Notes under the pieces: generated by a model | Told to the model about the DNA's origin: nothing | The model's input: only the letters and a program-made list of their open reading frames with translations | Database searches by the model: none | NCBI GenBank assembly: GCA_947453585.1 | Contig: CANGHQ010000109.1 | Span: forward strand, 1 to 6,443 | DNA: 6,443 bases | Direction: 5' to 3' | Origin: Burkholderiales bacterium | GTDB taxonomy: Bacteria > Pseudomonadota > Gammaproteobacteria > Burkholderiales > Burkholderiaceae_C | Part shown: positions 1-6,245 of the stretch, one piece after another | Layout of the letters: every line of letters begins with the position of its first letter | Numbering within the stretch: the first letter of the stretch is position 1 | Position numbers and translations under genes: made by a program

Positions 1-748
1 CGAAGATGGTCCATTTCACAATCGCCGCCCATTCGTCATCGCCCCGGCGCACCAGCGGGCCCAGGGGCTCTTTGGAGATCAGCTCGGGCAGGATGATGTG
101 GTCGGCCGGGTTCTTGGCCGACTTGTTACGCACCGAGGCCAGGCCGGAGGCGTCGGTGGTGTAGGACACGCAGCGGCCGGAGAAGTAGGCACCTTCCACG
201 GCTTCGAGCTTTTCAAACACCACGGGCTTGATGTTCAGGCCATTGGCCTTGGAGTAGTCGGTCAGGTTCTTTTCTGTGGTGGTGCCGGACTGCACGCACA
301 CGGTCTGGCCCTTGAGCTGCTTGGCGCTCTTGATCTTGCTCTTGACCGGCACCATAAAGCCCTGGCCGTCGTAGTACACCACGGCGGTTTGGCTCAGACC
401 CAGCGAAGCGTCGCGGGTCAGGGTGAAGGTGGTGTTGCGCGACAGCATGTCCACTTCGCCGGACTGCAGCGCGGTAAAGCGGGCTTGTGCCACCAGCGGC
501 ACGTATTTGACTTTTTCGCCGTCACCCAGGGTGGCTGCGGCCACGGCGCGGCAGACGTCCACGTCAATGCCGCTCCATTTGCCGTTGGAATCAGCAGCGC
601 TGAAACCGGCCAAACCGGTATGCACGCCACAGATCACCTGGCCGCGCGCTTTGATGCCGTCCAGGGTTTTGCCAGCGTGGGCCGGAAGCGCCAGGGTGCC
701 GAGGGTGGCAACCGCGATTGCCAGAGTGGTAAGGGATTTGAAGGTCAT
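1..748 (-). CDS. aapJ: General L-amino acid ABC transporter, periplasmic substrate-binding protein (AapJ-like), C-terminus beyond window
   Basis: This is the solute-binding component of a polar amino-acid ABC importer (SBP_bac_3 fold). It captures amino acids in the periplasm for an inner-membrane permease. The reading frame is open from the ATG at 748 down to base 1 (249 codons); AapJ proteins are usually about 340 residues, so roughly the last quarter lies outside the window. Residues 1-25 form a Sec signal peptide: Lys4, a hydrophobic core and an AHA cleavage site before GKTLDGIKARGQ. Family hallmarks follow: VICGVHTGLAGFS (38-50), GIDVDVCRAVAAA (60-72), FTALQSGEVDMLSRNTT (91-107), YYDGQGFMV (125-133), CVQSGTTTEKNL (151-162), YTTDASGL (196-203) and LPELISKEPLGPLVRRGDD (220-238). 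Cys40, Cys66, Cys151 and Cys193 could form disulfides. A GGAG at 759-756, seven bases before the ATG, supports this start. Family assignment is strong; the substrate range is inferred. The permease and ATPase genes would be expected beyond base 1. Confidence 0.9.
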   Translation of the reverse strand, partial: MTFKSLTTLAIAVATLGTLALPAHAGKTLDGIKARGQVICGVHTGLAGFSAADSNGKWSGIDVDVCRAVAAATLGDGEKVKYVPLVAQARFTALQSGEVDMLSRNTTFTLTRDASLGLSQTAVVYYDGQGFMVPVKSKIKSAKQLKGQTVCVQSGTTTEKNLTDYSKANGLNIKPVVFEKLEAVEGAYFSGRCVSYTTDASGLASVRNKSAKNPADHIILPELISKEPLGPLVRRGDDEWAAIVKWTIF

Positions 749-823
749 GAACAGGCTCCGAGGGTGGTGGAAAAGATCAGTGGAAAACGGCCAGCAAGCG
801 GCTTGTGTTGTTGCGCAGGCTTT

Positions 824-887
824 GTAAACCCGCAATCCAGTGGCCCGAACTGTAACGCCTCTTGCTGACGGACATATGGGGGTTTAC
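824..887. repeat. 8-bp inverted repeat GTAAACCC / GGGTTTAC in the intergenic region
   Basis: GTAAACCC at 824-831 is matched by its exact reverse complement at 880-887, with 48 bases between them. The arms flank the region expected to be the untranslated leader of the amino-acid-binding protein gene, just downstream of its candidate promoter on the minus strand. Such spacing could suit two binding sites for a dimeric regulator. An 8-bp match at this distance can also arise by chance, so a role is speculative. Confidence 0.3.
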
Positions 888-889
888 GC

Positions 890-918
890 TTGCGATCTAT
901 AACAAAAAAACATAAGGT
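890..918 (+). promoter_or_regulatory. Candidate sigma-70 promoter for the acyl-CoA synthetase operon
   Basis: On the plus strand, TTGCGA (890-895) and TAAGGT (913-918) are separated by 17 bases. The -35 matches consensus at four positions; the -10 has only three matches, but they include the important first T, second A and last T. Transcription would begin near 925, about 180 bases before the ATG at 1108. It overlaps the minus-strand candidate, so the two could compete. Low confidence. Confidence 0.2.
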
Positions 919-924
919 AATTAA
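896..924 (-). promoter_or_regulatory. Candidate sigma-70 promoter for the amino-acid-binding protein gene
   Basis: Read on the minus strand, TTAATT (924-919) and TATAGA (901-896) are separated by exactly 17 bases. The -10 matches consensus at four of six positions and the -35 at three. This would start transcription near 889 and give a leader of about 140 bases before the ATG at 748. It lies in the only AT-rich island of the intergenic region. The match is weak and is offered as a candidate only. Confidence 0.3.
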
Positions 925-1107
925 GGTCGTGATGGGTGCGGCCATTCAACCGCAGCATGAACTTGCATGCACGATTCAGGCCACGGTCAAGTTCGCACCC
1001 GCGTCACGTGTGAGACAAGCGGGCTGCCTCTCTGGGTGGACAAGCCCTATGGTTCGGCTTTGGGCTTGTTCTAGCCTCCACTTTCCATTGAAAGGCCTGC
1101 GTTTCCC

Positions 1108-2841
1108 ATGACTGCTTCTTCCCAGCCAAGCCGCCTCCACGCACCGCATTACCGCTTCTGGCCCAAGCGCCTGCCGCACCGCATTACCGTGCCTGAAACC
1201 TCGCTTTGGGACAACTTGGAGACCAATGCACGCCGCTTTCCGCACAAAACGGCGCTGGTGTTTTTTGGCCGCAAGCTCAGTTATGCCGACCTAAAACAGC
1301 AAGCCGAGCGTTTTGCGGCCTATTTGGGTGCGCTGGGGGTGCAAAAAGGCGACCGCGTGGTGCTGAGCATGCAAAACTGCCCGCAATTGGTGATTGCGCA
1401 CTTTGGCATCTTGCGGGCCAACGCGGTGGTGGTGCCGGTCAACCCCATGAACCGGGCAGAAGAACTCAAGCACTACATCACCGACCCCGAAGCCCGCGTG
1501 GCGGTCACCACGGCCGATTTGGCCGCTGAATTGGCCAAGGCCAGCAACGCGCTGCCTGCGGCGCAGCAACTCGCGCACCTGATCGTCACCCATTTCACCG
1601 ACGCTTTTGATCCCGAGTCCGGGGACGACGCCCCACCGGCTGCCTGGAGCGATTGGCTGCTGACGCGCCACGCCCGGCCAGAACTGGCTGGCGGCCAGGT
1701 GCACACCTGGACCGACGCACTGGCCTGCCAGGCGCCAGTGCCTGCTTTGACCGTGGGCGCGGGCGACTTGGCGCTTTTGCCCTACACCAGCGGCACCACC
1801 GGACTGCCCAAGGGCTGCATGCATTTGCATTCGAGCATCATGCACAACGCCATGGCCAGCGCCTTGTGGGGCAATGGCAGCATGGAAAACGTCACCCTGA
1901 TGGTGGTTCCCATGTTCCACATCACAGGCATGGTCAGCCTGATGCACACCAATATTCTCTGCGGTGCCACCATGGTGCTGATGCCGCGCTGGGACCGCGA
2001 GCTCGCTGGCGCGCTGATCGCCCAGTGGCGGGTAACGCACTGGACCAATATCCCCACCATGGTGATTGACCTGATGGGCAGCCCCAACTTTGCCAGCTTC
2101 GATTTGTCCAGCCTGGTGATGATCGGCGGCGGTGGCGCGGCCATGCCCCAGGCCGTGGCCCAGCGCCTATGGGAGCAATACGGCCTGCGCTACGTGGAAG
2201 GCTACGGCCTGACCGAGACCGCAGCCCCTTCGCACAGCAACCCGCCCGACGCACCCAAGCAGCAATGCCTGGGCGTGCCTTTCATCAGCGTGGACGCCCG
2301 CGTGGTGGATCCCGAAACTTTGGCGGAAATGCCGGTGGGCGAGGCCGGTGAAATTGTCATGCGCGGGCCGCAAATATTCCAGGGCTACTGGAAGCGCCCC
2401 GACGCTACGGCCGAGGCATTTGTGGAGATCGACGGCCTGCGCTTTTTCCGCTCGGGCGACCTGGGCCGGGTGGACGAAGACGGCTACTTCTTCATGACCG
2501 ACCGGCTCAAGCGCATGATCAACGCCTCGGGCTTCAAGGTTTGGCCGGCCGAGGTAGAGGCGCTCATGTTTCGCCACCCCGCTATCCAAGAGGCCTGCAT
2601 CATCGCCACGCACGACGCCTATCGGGGTGAGTCGGTCAAGGCCGTGGTCGTGCTGCGCGCCAGCCACCGGGGCACGGTCAGCGAGCAGGAACTGATTGAC
2701 TGGTGCCGCGAAAACATGGCGGTCTACAAGGTGCCGCGCGCGGTGCAGTTTGTTGACGCCCTGCCCAAAAGCGGCGCAGGCAAAGTGATGTGGCGCCTGC
2801 TGCAAGAGCAAGAGGCCAGCCCCGCCCCGAAACCCGCCTGA
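1108..2841 (+). CDS. Long/medium-chain acyl-CoA synthetase (AMP-forming, ANL superfamily)
   Basis: This 577-residue cytoplasmic enzyme should activate a fatty or other carboxylic acid with ATP to an acyl-adenylate, then to the CoA thioester, feeding beta-oxidation. The adenylate-forming motifs are in order: the P-loop YTSGTTGLPKG (226-236), YGLTE (366-370), RSGDLG with the ribose-binding Asp451, the hinge DRLKRMINASGFKV (465-478), and a C-terminal PKSGAGKV carrying the presumed catalytic Lys559. The length is normal for the FadD/fatty-acid ligase group. No signal peptide or membrane segment is visible. The ATG at 1108 has only a weak AAAGG (1091-1095) upstream, but no better start is evident before the first conserved segment. 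The TGA overlaps the ATG of the downstream hydrolase by one base, indicating a common transcript. Chain length and exact substrate cannot be read from the sequence; aryl or short-chain acids remain possible. Confidence 0.93.
   Translation: MTASSQPSRLHAPHYRFWPKRLPHRITVPETSLWDNLETNARRFPHKTALVFFGRKLSYADLKQQAERFAAYLGALGVQKGDRVVLSMQNCPQLVIAHFGILRANAVVVPVNPMNRAEELKHYITDPEARVAVTTADLAAELAKASNALPAAQQLAHLIVTHFTDAFDPESGDDAPPAAWSDWLLTRHARPELAGGQVHTWTDALACQAPVPALTVGAGDLALLPYTSGTTGLPKGCMHLHSSIMHNAMASALWGNGSMENVTLMVVPMFHITGMVSLMHTNILCGATMVLMPRWDRELAGALIAQWRVTHWTNIPTMVIDLMGSPNFASFDLSSLVMIGGGGAAMPQAVAQRLWEQYGLRYVEGYGLTETAAPSHSNPPDAPKQQCLGVPFISVDARVVDPETLAEMPVGEAGEIVMRGPQIFQGYWKRPDATAEAFVEIDGLRFFRSGDLGRVDEDGYFFMTDRLKRMINASGFKVWPAEVEALMFRHPAIQEACIIATHDAYRGESVKAVVVLRASHRGTVSEQELIDWCRENMAVYKVPRAVQFVDALPKSGAGKVMWRLLQEQEASPAPKPA
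1140..1189 (+). repeat. 15-bp exact direct repeat inside the start of the acyl-CoA synthetase gene
   Basis: CGCACCGCATTACCG occurs at 1140-1154 and again at 1175-1189, an offset of 35 bases. Because 35 is not a multiple of three, the two copies are translated in different frames: the first gives part of HAPHYR (residues 11-16), the second part of PHRIT (23-27). Bases after the repeat do not match, so this is not a full 35-bp tandem duplication. Confidence 0.9.
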
Positions 2842-4058
2842 TGAAAGCGCCCCGCATGACCCCACAAGCCCTGCCCACTGCGCTGCCCCAGACCCTGGGT
2901 TTTGACACCCAGCGCACTCAGAATATCACCCGCGTCTTGCAGCGCGAGGTGGACACGGGCCGCCTGCCCGGCGCCGTGGTACTGGTGGCGCGCCATGGGC
3001 AGGTGCTGCTGCACCAGGCCCTGGGCCAGCAAGACCCGCAGGTCGGTACGCCCATGGGCCTGGACGCGATCTTTCGGATTTATTCCATGACCAAGCCCAT
3101 CGTCTCGGTGGCGGTCATGCAGCTGCTGGAACGCGGGCAATTGCTGCTGAGTGACGCCGTGGCCAAGCATTTGCCCGAGTTTGCGGACGTCAAGCTGGCG
3201 CACTTCGAGGGCGAGACCATGCACCTGCGCCCACCCCGGCGCGCGCCCACGGTGCAGGATTTGCTGTGCCACACCGCAGGCCTGACCTACGAGGTCACCG
3301 GCACCACGCCGGTGCAGCGCATGTATGCGCAAGCCCAATTGGGTTCGCGCGATCGCAGCAACCGCGAGTTTTCACGCGCGCTGGCGGAGATGCCCTTGCA
3401 GTTTGAACCTGGCAGCATCTGGGCCTACAGCCGTGCCACCGATTTACTGGGCGCACTGGTGGAGGCCGTGAGCGGCCAGACCCTGGGCGCCTATTTGCAG
3501 GAACACATCTTGGGGCCGCTGGGCATGGTGGACACGGGCTTTAGCGTGCCGCCGGAGCAGCAGCACCGCATCGCCGAGCCTTTTGCCCACGACCCGGATG
3601 GGGGCACGCCCATGGCATTGATTGATCTGCGCGTGGTGCCGCGCATGGAAGCGGGTGGCATGGGCCTGGCGTCTACCGCGCAAGACTACGCGCGCTTTGT
3701 GCAGTGCCTTAGTAATGGCGGCGAGCTATTTGGTCAGCACATCCTGAGCCCGGCCTCGCTGCGGCTCATGACGGCCGACCACCTGGGCGGCCTGGGTCAG
3801 CAAACCACCGAACGCTCGGGAGACATGCTGGGGCGCGGCACCGGTTTTGGTCTGGGCTTTTCGGTGCGTCTGCACGAGGGCTTGGAAACCCTGCCCGGCG
3901 CCGTGGGGCTGTATTCATGGGGCGGTATTGCGGGCACCACCTTTTGGGTGGACCCGGCCAATGGCTTGTTTGCCATCCTCATGGCGCAGGCGCCCAACCA
4001 GCGCGACTACTTTCGGCCCATGTTCCGCAACCTGGTCTACGCGGCGTTTACCGGGTAG
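2841..4058 (+). CDS. Serine hydrolase/esterase of the class C beta-lactamase family (family VIII carboxylesterase-like)
   Basis: The protein has 405 residues when started at the ATG at 2841. It has the class C beta-lactamase/penicillin-binding fold and most resembles EstB-type esterases. Ser82-Met-Thr-Lys85 is the SxxK motif with the nucleophile, in the context FRIYSMTKPIVS. Tyr196 in WAYSRATDLLG supplies the second catalytic motif, and YSWGGIAGTTFWVDP carries WGG at 360-362, where true beta-lactamases have KTG. LCHTAGLTYE and GGMGLASTAQDYARF are further family signatures. Known relatives hydrolyse short-chain esters and sometimes beta-lactams, so an esterase is more likely than a resistance enzyme. 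No signal peptide is apparent, implying a cytoplasmic location. ATG 2841 overlaps the TGA of the acyl-CoA synthetase (TGATG), which favours translational coupling; ATG 2853 is an alternative start, and the frame stays open further upstream within the ligase gene. The natural substrate is unknown. Confidence 0.9.
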   Translation: MKAPRMTPQALPTALPQTLGFDTQRTQNITRVLQREVDTGRLPGAVVLVARHGQVLLHQALGQQDPQVGTPMGLDAIFRIYSMTKPIVSVAVMQLLERGQLLLSDAVAKHLPEFADVKLAHFEGETMHLRPPRRAPTVQDLLCHTAGLTYEVTGTTPVQRMYAQAQLGSRDRSNREFSRALAEMPLQFEPGSIWAYSRATDLLGALVEAVSGQTLGAYLQEHILGPLGMVDTGFSVPPEQQHRIAEPFAHDPDGGTPMALIDLRVVPRMEAGGMGLASTAQDYARFVQCLSNGGELFGQHILSPASLRLMTADHLGGLGQQTTERSGDMLGRGTGFGLGFSVRLHEGLETLPGAVGLYSWGGIAGTTFWVDPANGLFAILMAQAPNQRDYFRPMFRNLVYAAFTG

Positions 4059-4073
4059 ACCAGTGATTGGCGC

Positions 4074-5122
4074 TTAGGCGCTGGCGACTTCTAGCACCAG
4101 CTTGCCAAAGTTTTCGCCGTTAAAGAGCTTGAGCAGGGCGGCAGGGAAGTGGTCGATGCCCTGGACCACGTCTTCCTTGCTCTGCATGCGGCCATCCTTC
4201 AGGTAGCCAGCCATCTCGGCCACGGCCAGGTGGTAGCGGTCGGCGTAGTCGAACACCACAATGCCTTCCATGCGCGCGCGGTTAACCAGCAGGCTGAGGT
4301 AGTTTTTCGGGCCGGCAATGGCGGTGGTGGCGTTGTACTGGCTGATGGCGCCGCAAATCACGATGCGCGCCTTGCGGTTGATGCGGGCCAGTACCGCGTC
4401 CAAAATGTCGCCGCCCACGTTGTCAAAGTAAATGTCCACGCCCTGGGGCAATGGGCCTTGAGGCCTTCGCGCACGGCGCTGGGGCCGGCCTTGTAGTCAA
4501 TGCAGGCGTCAAAGCCCAGTTCCTTGACCACCCAGTCGCATTTGGCCTGGCCTCCGGCAATGCCCACCACGCGGCAGCCGCGGATCTTGGCCATTTGTCC
4601 TACGGTCTGGCCCACCGCGCCAGCGGCGCCGGATACGACCAGGGTTTCACCGGCTTGGGGCTGGCCCACGTCCATCAGGCCAAAGTAGCCGGTCATTCCG
4701 GGCATGCCCAGCACATTGAGCCACTGGGTGAGCGAGCCCACGCCCAGGTCGATCTTGACTAGGCCGTTGCGCCGCATATCAGCAGCTTCCAGGCTCAGGT
4801 ATTCCTGCACGCCAAAGCTGGCGCTCACATAGTCGCCCACCGCGTACTTGTCGTTCTTGGACGCAATCACGCGGCCCACGCCGCCTGCGCGCATCACTTC
4901 GCCAATGCCCACGGGGGGGATGTAGCTCTTGCCCTCGTTCATCCAGCCGCGCATGGCCGGATCCAGCGACAGGGCCAGGGTTTGCAAGACCACGGCGCCT
5001 TCGGCGGGTTCGGTCACGGCCTCTGTGGTGCGGCTCCAGTTGGCCTCAGTTGGCAGGCCCACGGGGCGTGCCGCCAGGCGGATTTGGTGGTTGACGAGGG
5101 AATTGAGGGCGATCTGGGTCAT
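4074..5122 (-). pseudogene. NADP-dependent MDR oxidoreductase (curcumin reductase CurA/PTGR-like), interrupted by a single-base frameshift
   Basis: It belongs to the zinc-free medium-chain dehydrogenase/reductase family that reduces alpha,beta-unsaturated carbonyls or related substrates with NADPH. From the ATG at 5122, the first 226 residues are normal: LSLDPAMRGWMNE near 51-63, YVSASFGVQEYL at 98-109, PGMTGYFGLMDVGQP at 141-155 and the nucleotide-binding SGAAGAVGQTVGQ at 164-176. After ...LKAHCP the frame is lost and ends at 4358. The rest of the family sequence continues in the neighbouring frame, from QGVDIYFDNVGGD through VICGAISQYN to ...GKLVLEVASA and a TAA at 4076-4074. Restoring one base at the four-base run 4445-4448 would rebuild a protein of about 349 residues, the usual length. 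It is therefore either a recent mutation or a sequencing error. No strong ribosome site precedes the ATG. It converges with the hydrolase, leaving only 15 bases between their stops. Confidence 0.88.
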
Positions 5123-5369
5123 GGTGCGTGCATCAAGGCAATGGAGGGTTGTGGCCCCAGCGCCGGTGGTGGCGCGGCAGGGATAGGGCGCAGATGCTAG
5201 CGCCAGATAAGCTGCGCGGCAGTTGCGCAGGCGACAAAAGCCTTTGGGCGCGGCCCCATGTGCGCTGGCGCACCCAAGGAAAGCCCGGCGCAGGCCCGGC
5301 GGATGCCGATAATCAAGCTCTGTTGCGCCTCAGCTTTTTGCAGTCCGCGTCAGGCTACCGTTGACCACC
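5123..5369. other. Divergent intergenic region between oxidoreductase and dioxygenase genes
   Basis: These bases separate two genes read in opposite directions and should contain both promoters. I find no gene in them. A GATAAT at 5308-5313, about 57 bases before the dioxygenase ATG, resembles a -10 element, but no -35 sits at the right distance, so it is only a hint. Several short GC-rich inverted repeats are present: GGCGC/GCGCC at 5187-5204, CTGCGC/GCGCAG at 5212-5230 and TGCGC-TG-GCGCA at 5261-5272. They might be operator sites, though such pairs are common by chance in GC-rich DNA. Confidence 0.55.
5212..5230. repeat. Perfect 6-bp inverted repeat CTGCGC-N7-GCGCAG
   Basis: The two arms are exact reverse complements around the seven-base spacer GGCAGTT. 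It lies about 90 bases upstream of the oxidoreductase ATG on one side and 140 bases upstream of the dioxygenase ATG on the other, a position that would suit a regulator acting on a divergent promoter region. There is no T-run beside it, so it is unlikely to be a terminator. Confidence 0.35.
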
Positions 5370-6155
5370 ATGCCCCCAACCATCTTTGCCCCCCACCTTG
5401 CCACCCCTGCGCCTTCGGGCCCGCCAGAGCTGCTGGCCCCGCCCCTGACGCCACCGGCCGCGCTGGACGCGACCCTGCAATCGCTGGGCACGGCAGTGCT
5501 GGGTGCGGATGGCGTCTGCGCCCTGAGCGGCGTGGCCCTGCCGGCCCTGCAAACTTGGACGCCGCTGTGGAACGATTTGCCGCCCGACGCCTATCTGCGC
5601 GATGGCGGGCGCTACCGCTTCCGGCGCCATTTCAGCTTTGTAGTGGACGGCGACAGGGTGACACAAGCACCGCACCGCCCGCACTGGCAGCCAGTGGAAT
5701 ACAACGCCTTGCACGGCGGCATGGAACGCCATTTCGCGCCCATGGAGCCTGCCATGGTGCAAAGCGCGGACTGGGCTGCGCTGCTGCGCTGGCTGGCGCA
5801 GGTGTGCTCGGGCCTCAAAGGCGCGCAGCCCTGGTTTATTGAGGCGCACCAGTTCCGCATTGACACGGCCGACGGCATTGGCCGGCCCACGCCTGAGGGC
5901 GCGCACCGCGACGGCGTGGACCTGGTGGCCGTGTTTATGGTGGCGCGCCACGCTATCAAGGGCGGCGAAACCCGGGTGTTTGACGCCCATGGCCCGCAAG
6001 GCCAGCGCTTTACCCTGTCGGAGCCCTGGTCGGTGTTGCTGCTGGATGATGCGCGGGTGATCCACGAGTCCACGCCCATCCAGCCCCTGCAGGCCGGTGG
6101 CTACCGCGACACACTGGTGGTGACCCTGCGCTCTGGCGGGTTTCAGGACGCCTAA
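5370..6155 (+). CDS. 2-oxoglutarate/Fe(II)-dependent dioxygenase, DUF2257 (2OG-Fe_Oxy_2) family
   Basis: The 261-residue product looks like a cytoplasmic non-haem iron oxygenase that couples 2-oxoglutarate decarboxylation to hydroxylation of a small substrate. The iron-binding triad is visible: His179 and Asp181 in EGAHRDGVDLVAVF, and the distal His232 in VIHESTPI. Arg246 in GGYRDTLVVTL is the likely 2-oxoglutarate anchor. RYRFRRHFSF (81-90) and the PWFIEAHQFRI segment (154-164) also fit this family, whose characterised members include the Bacillus L-isoleucine 4-hydroxylase IDO. The first 35 residues are rich in Pro and Ala and probably disordered. The ATG at 5370 is chosen; an in-frame TTG at 5361 has a slightly better placed CAGG (5351-5354) and could add three residues. 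The gene stands alone between two minus-strand genes, so its context does not reveal the substrate; a free amino acid is a family-based guess. Confidence 0.88.
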   Translation: MPPTIFAPHLATPAPSGPPELLAPPLTPPAALDATLQSLGTAVLGADGVCALSGVALPALQTWTPLWNDLPPDAYLRDGGRYRFRRHFSFVVDGDRVTQAPHRPHWQPVEYNALHGGMERHFAPMEPAMVQSADWAALLRWLAQVCSGLKGAQPWFIEAHQFRIDTADGIGRPTPEGAHRDGVDLVAVFMVARHAIKGGETRVFDAHGPQGQRFTLSEPWSVLLLDDARVIHESTPIQPLQAGGYRDTLVVTLRSGGFQDA

Positions 6156-6207
6156 AACGCAAAAACTGCGCAAATCACAGAGGTCTGCGCGGTCATTGGG
6201 AGCAAAG

Positions 6208-6235
6208 GCCAGGGCGACCGCAGCCGCCCCCTGGC
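6208..6235. terminator. Candidate hairpin terminator between convergent dioxygenase and thiolase genes
   Basis: GCCAGGG (6208-6214) and CCCTGGC (6229-6235) are perfect complements around a 14-base GC-rich loop, with an alternative inner pairing GGGCG/CGCCC (6212-6216 with 6225-6229). The hairpin lies between the stops of two convergent genes, where a bidirectional terminator is expected. The weak point is the tail: the minus strand continues with only a short TTTGCT run and the plus strand has no T-run at all. Termination is more plausible for the thiolase transcript. Confidence 0.4.
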
Positions 6236-6245
6236 TCGCAAGCGC

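Larger units (their letters stand above)
749..1107. other. Divergent intergenic region between the amino-acid-binding protein and acyl-CoA synthetase genes
   Basis: These 359 bases separate two genes that are read away from each other and so should carry both promoters. No convincing protein is encoded: a 73-codon plus frame at 890-1111 has an ordinary non-protein-like composition, no good ribosome site, and runs into the next gene. The most distinctive part is an AT-rich island at about 896-925 in an otherwise GC-rich window. It contains weak sigma-70-like elements on both strands, listed separately. An 8-bp inverted repeat spans 824-887 and a smaller one, CAAGC-G-GCTTG, sits at 795-805. CACGTG occurs at 1005-1010. 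No tRNA, riboswitch or terminator could be recognised. Confidence 0.7.

Noticed and set aside
98..868. Long plus-strand open frame opposite the amino-acid-binding protein gene
   Set aside because: It is antisense to a gene with clear family motifs and a signal peptide; its product is rich in Gly, His and Ala with no recognisable domain, as expected of a shadow frame in GC-rich DNA.
890..1111. 73-codon plus-strand open frame in the first intergenic region
   Set aside because: No ribosome site or recognisable sequence, and it overlaps the ligase start; it covers the AT-rich promoter-like island instead.
2167..2865. 232-codon minus-strand open frame inside the acyl-CoA synthetase gene
   Set aside because: It is the complement of conserved ANL motifs, and the plus-strand protein fully explains the sequence.
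2841..4058. Antibiotic-resistance beta-lactamase
   Set aside because: The KTG motif is replaced by WGG and there is no signal peptide for periplasmic export; this fits family VIII esterases better.
4437..4460. Programmed -1 ribosomal frameshift in the oxidoreductase
   Set aside because: A -1 slip on CCCC would restore the frame, but the preceding bases (T TGC CCC) do not form a canonical X XXY YYZ slippery heptamer and this family is not known for recoding; mutation or sequencing error is simpler.
5119..5133. Four-codon minus-strand upstream frame (ATG CAC GCA CCA TGA) ending on the oxidoreductase ATG
   Set aside because: The overlapping ATGA is attractive, but there is no ribosome site before it and so short a frame is easily coincidental.
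5355..6173. 272-codon minus-strand open frame opposite the dioxygenase
   Set aside because: Its product is Gln/Arg/His-rich and motif-free, whereas the plus strand encodes a complete iron-binding triad.
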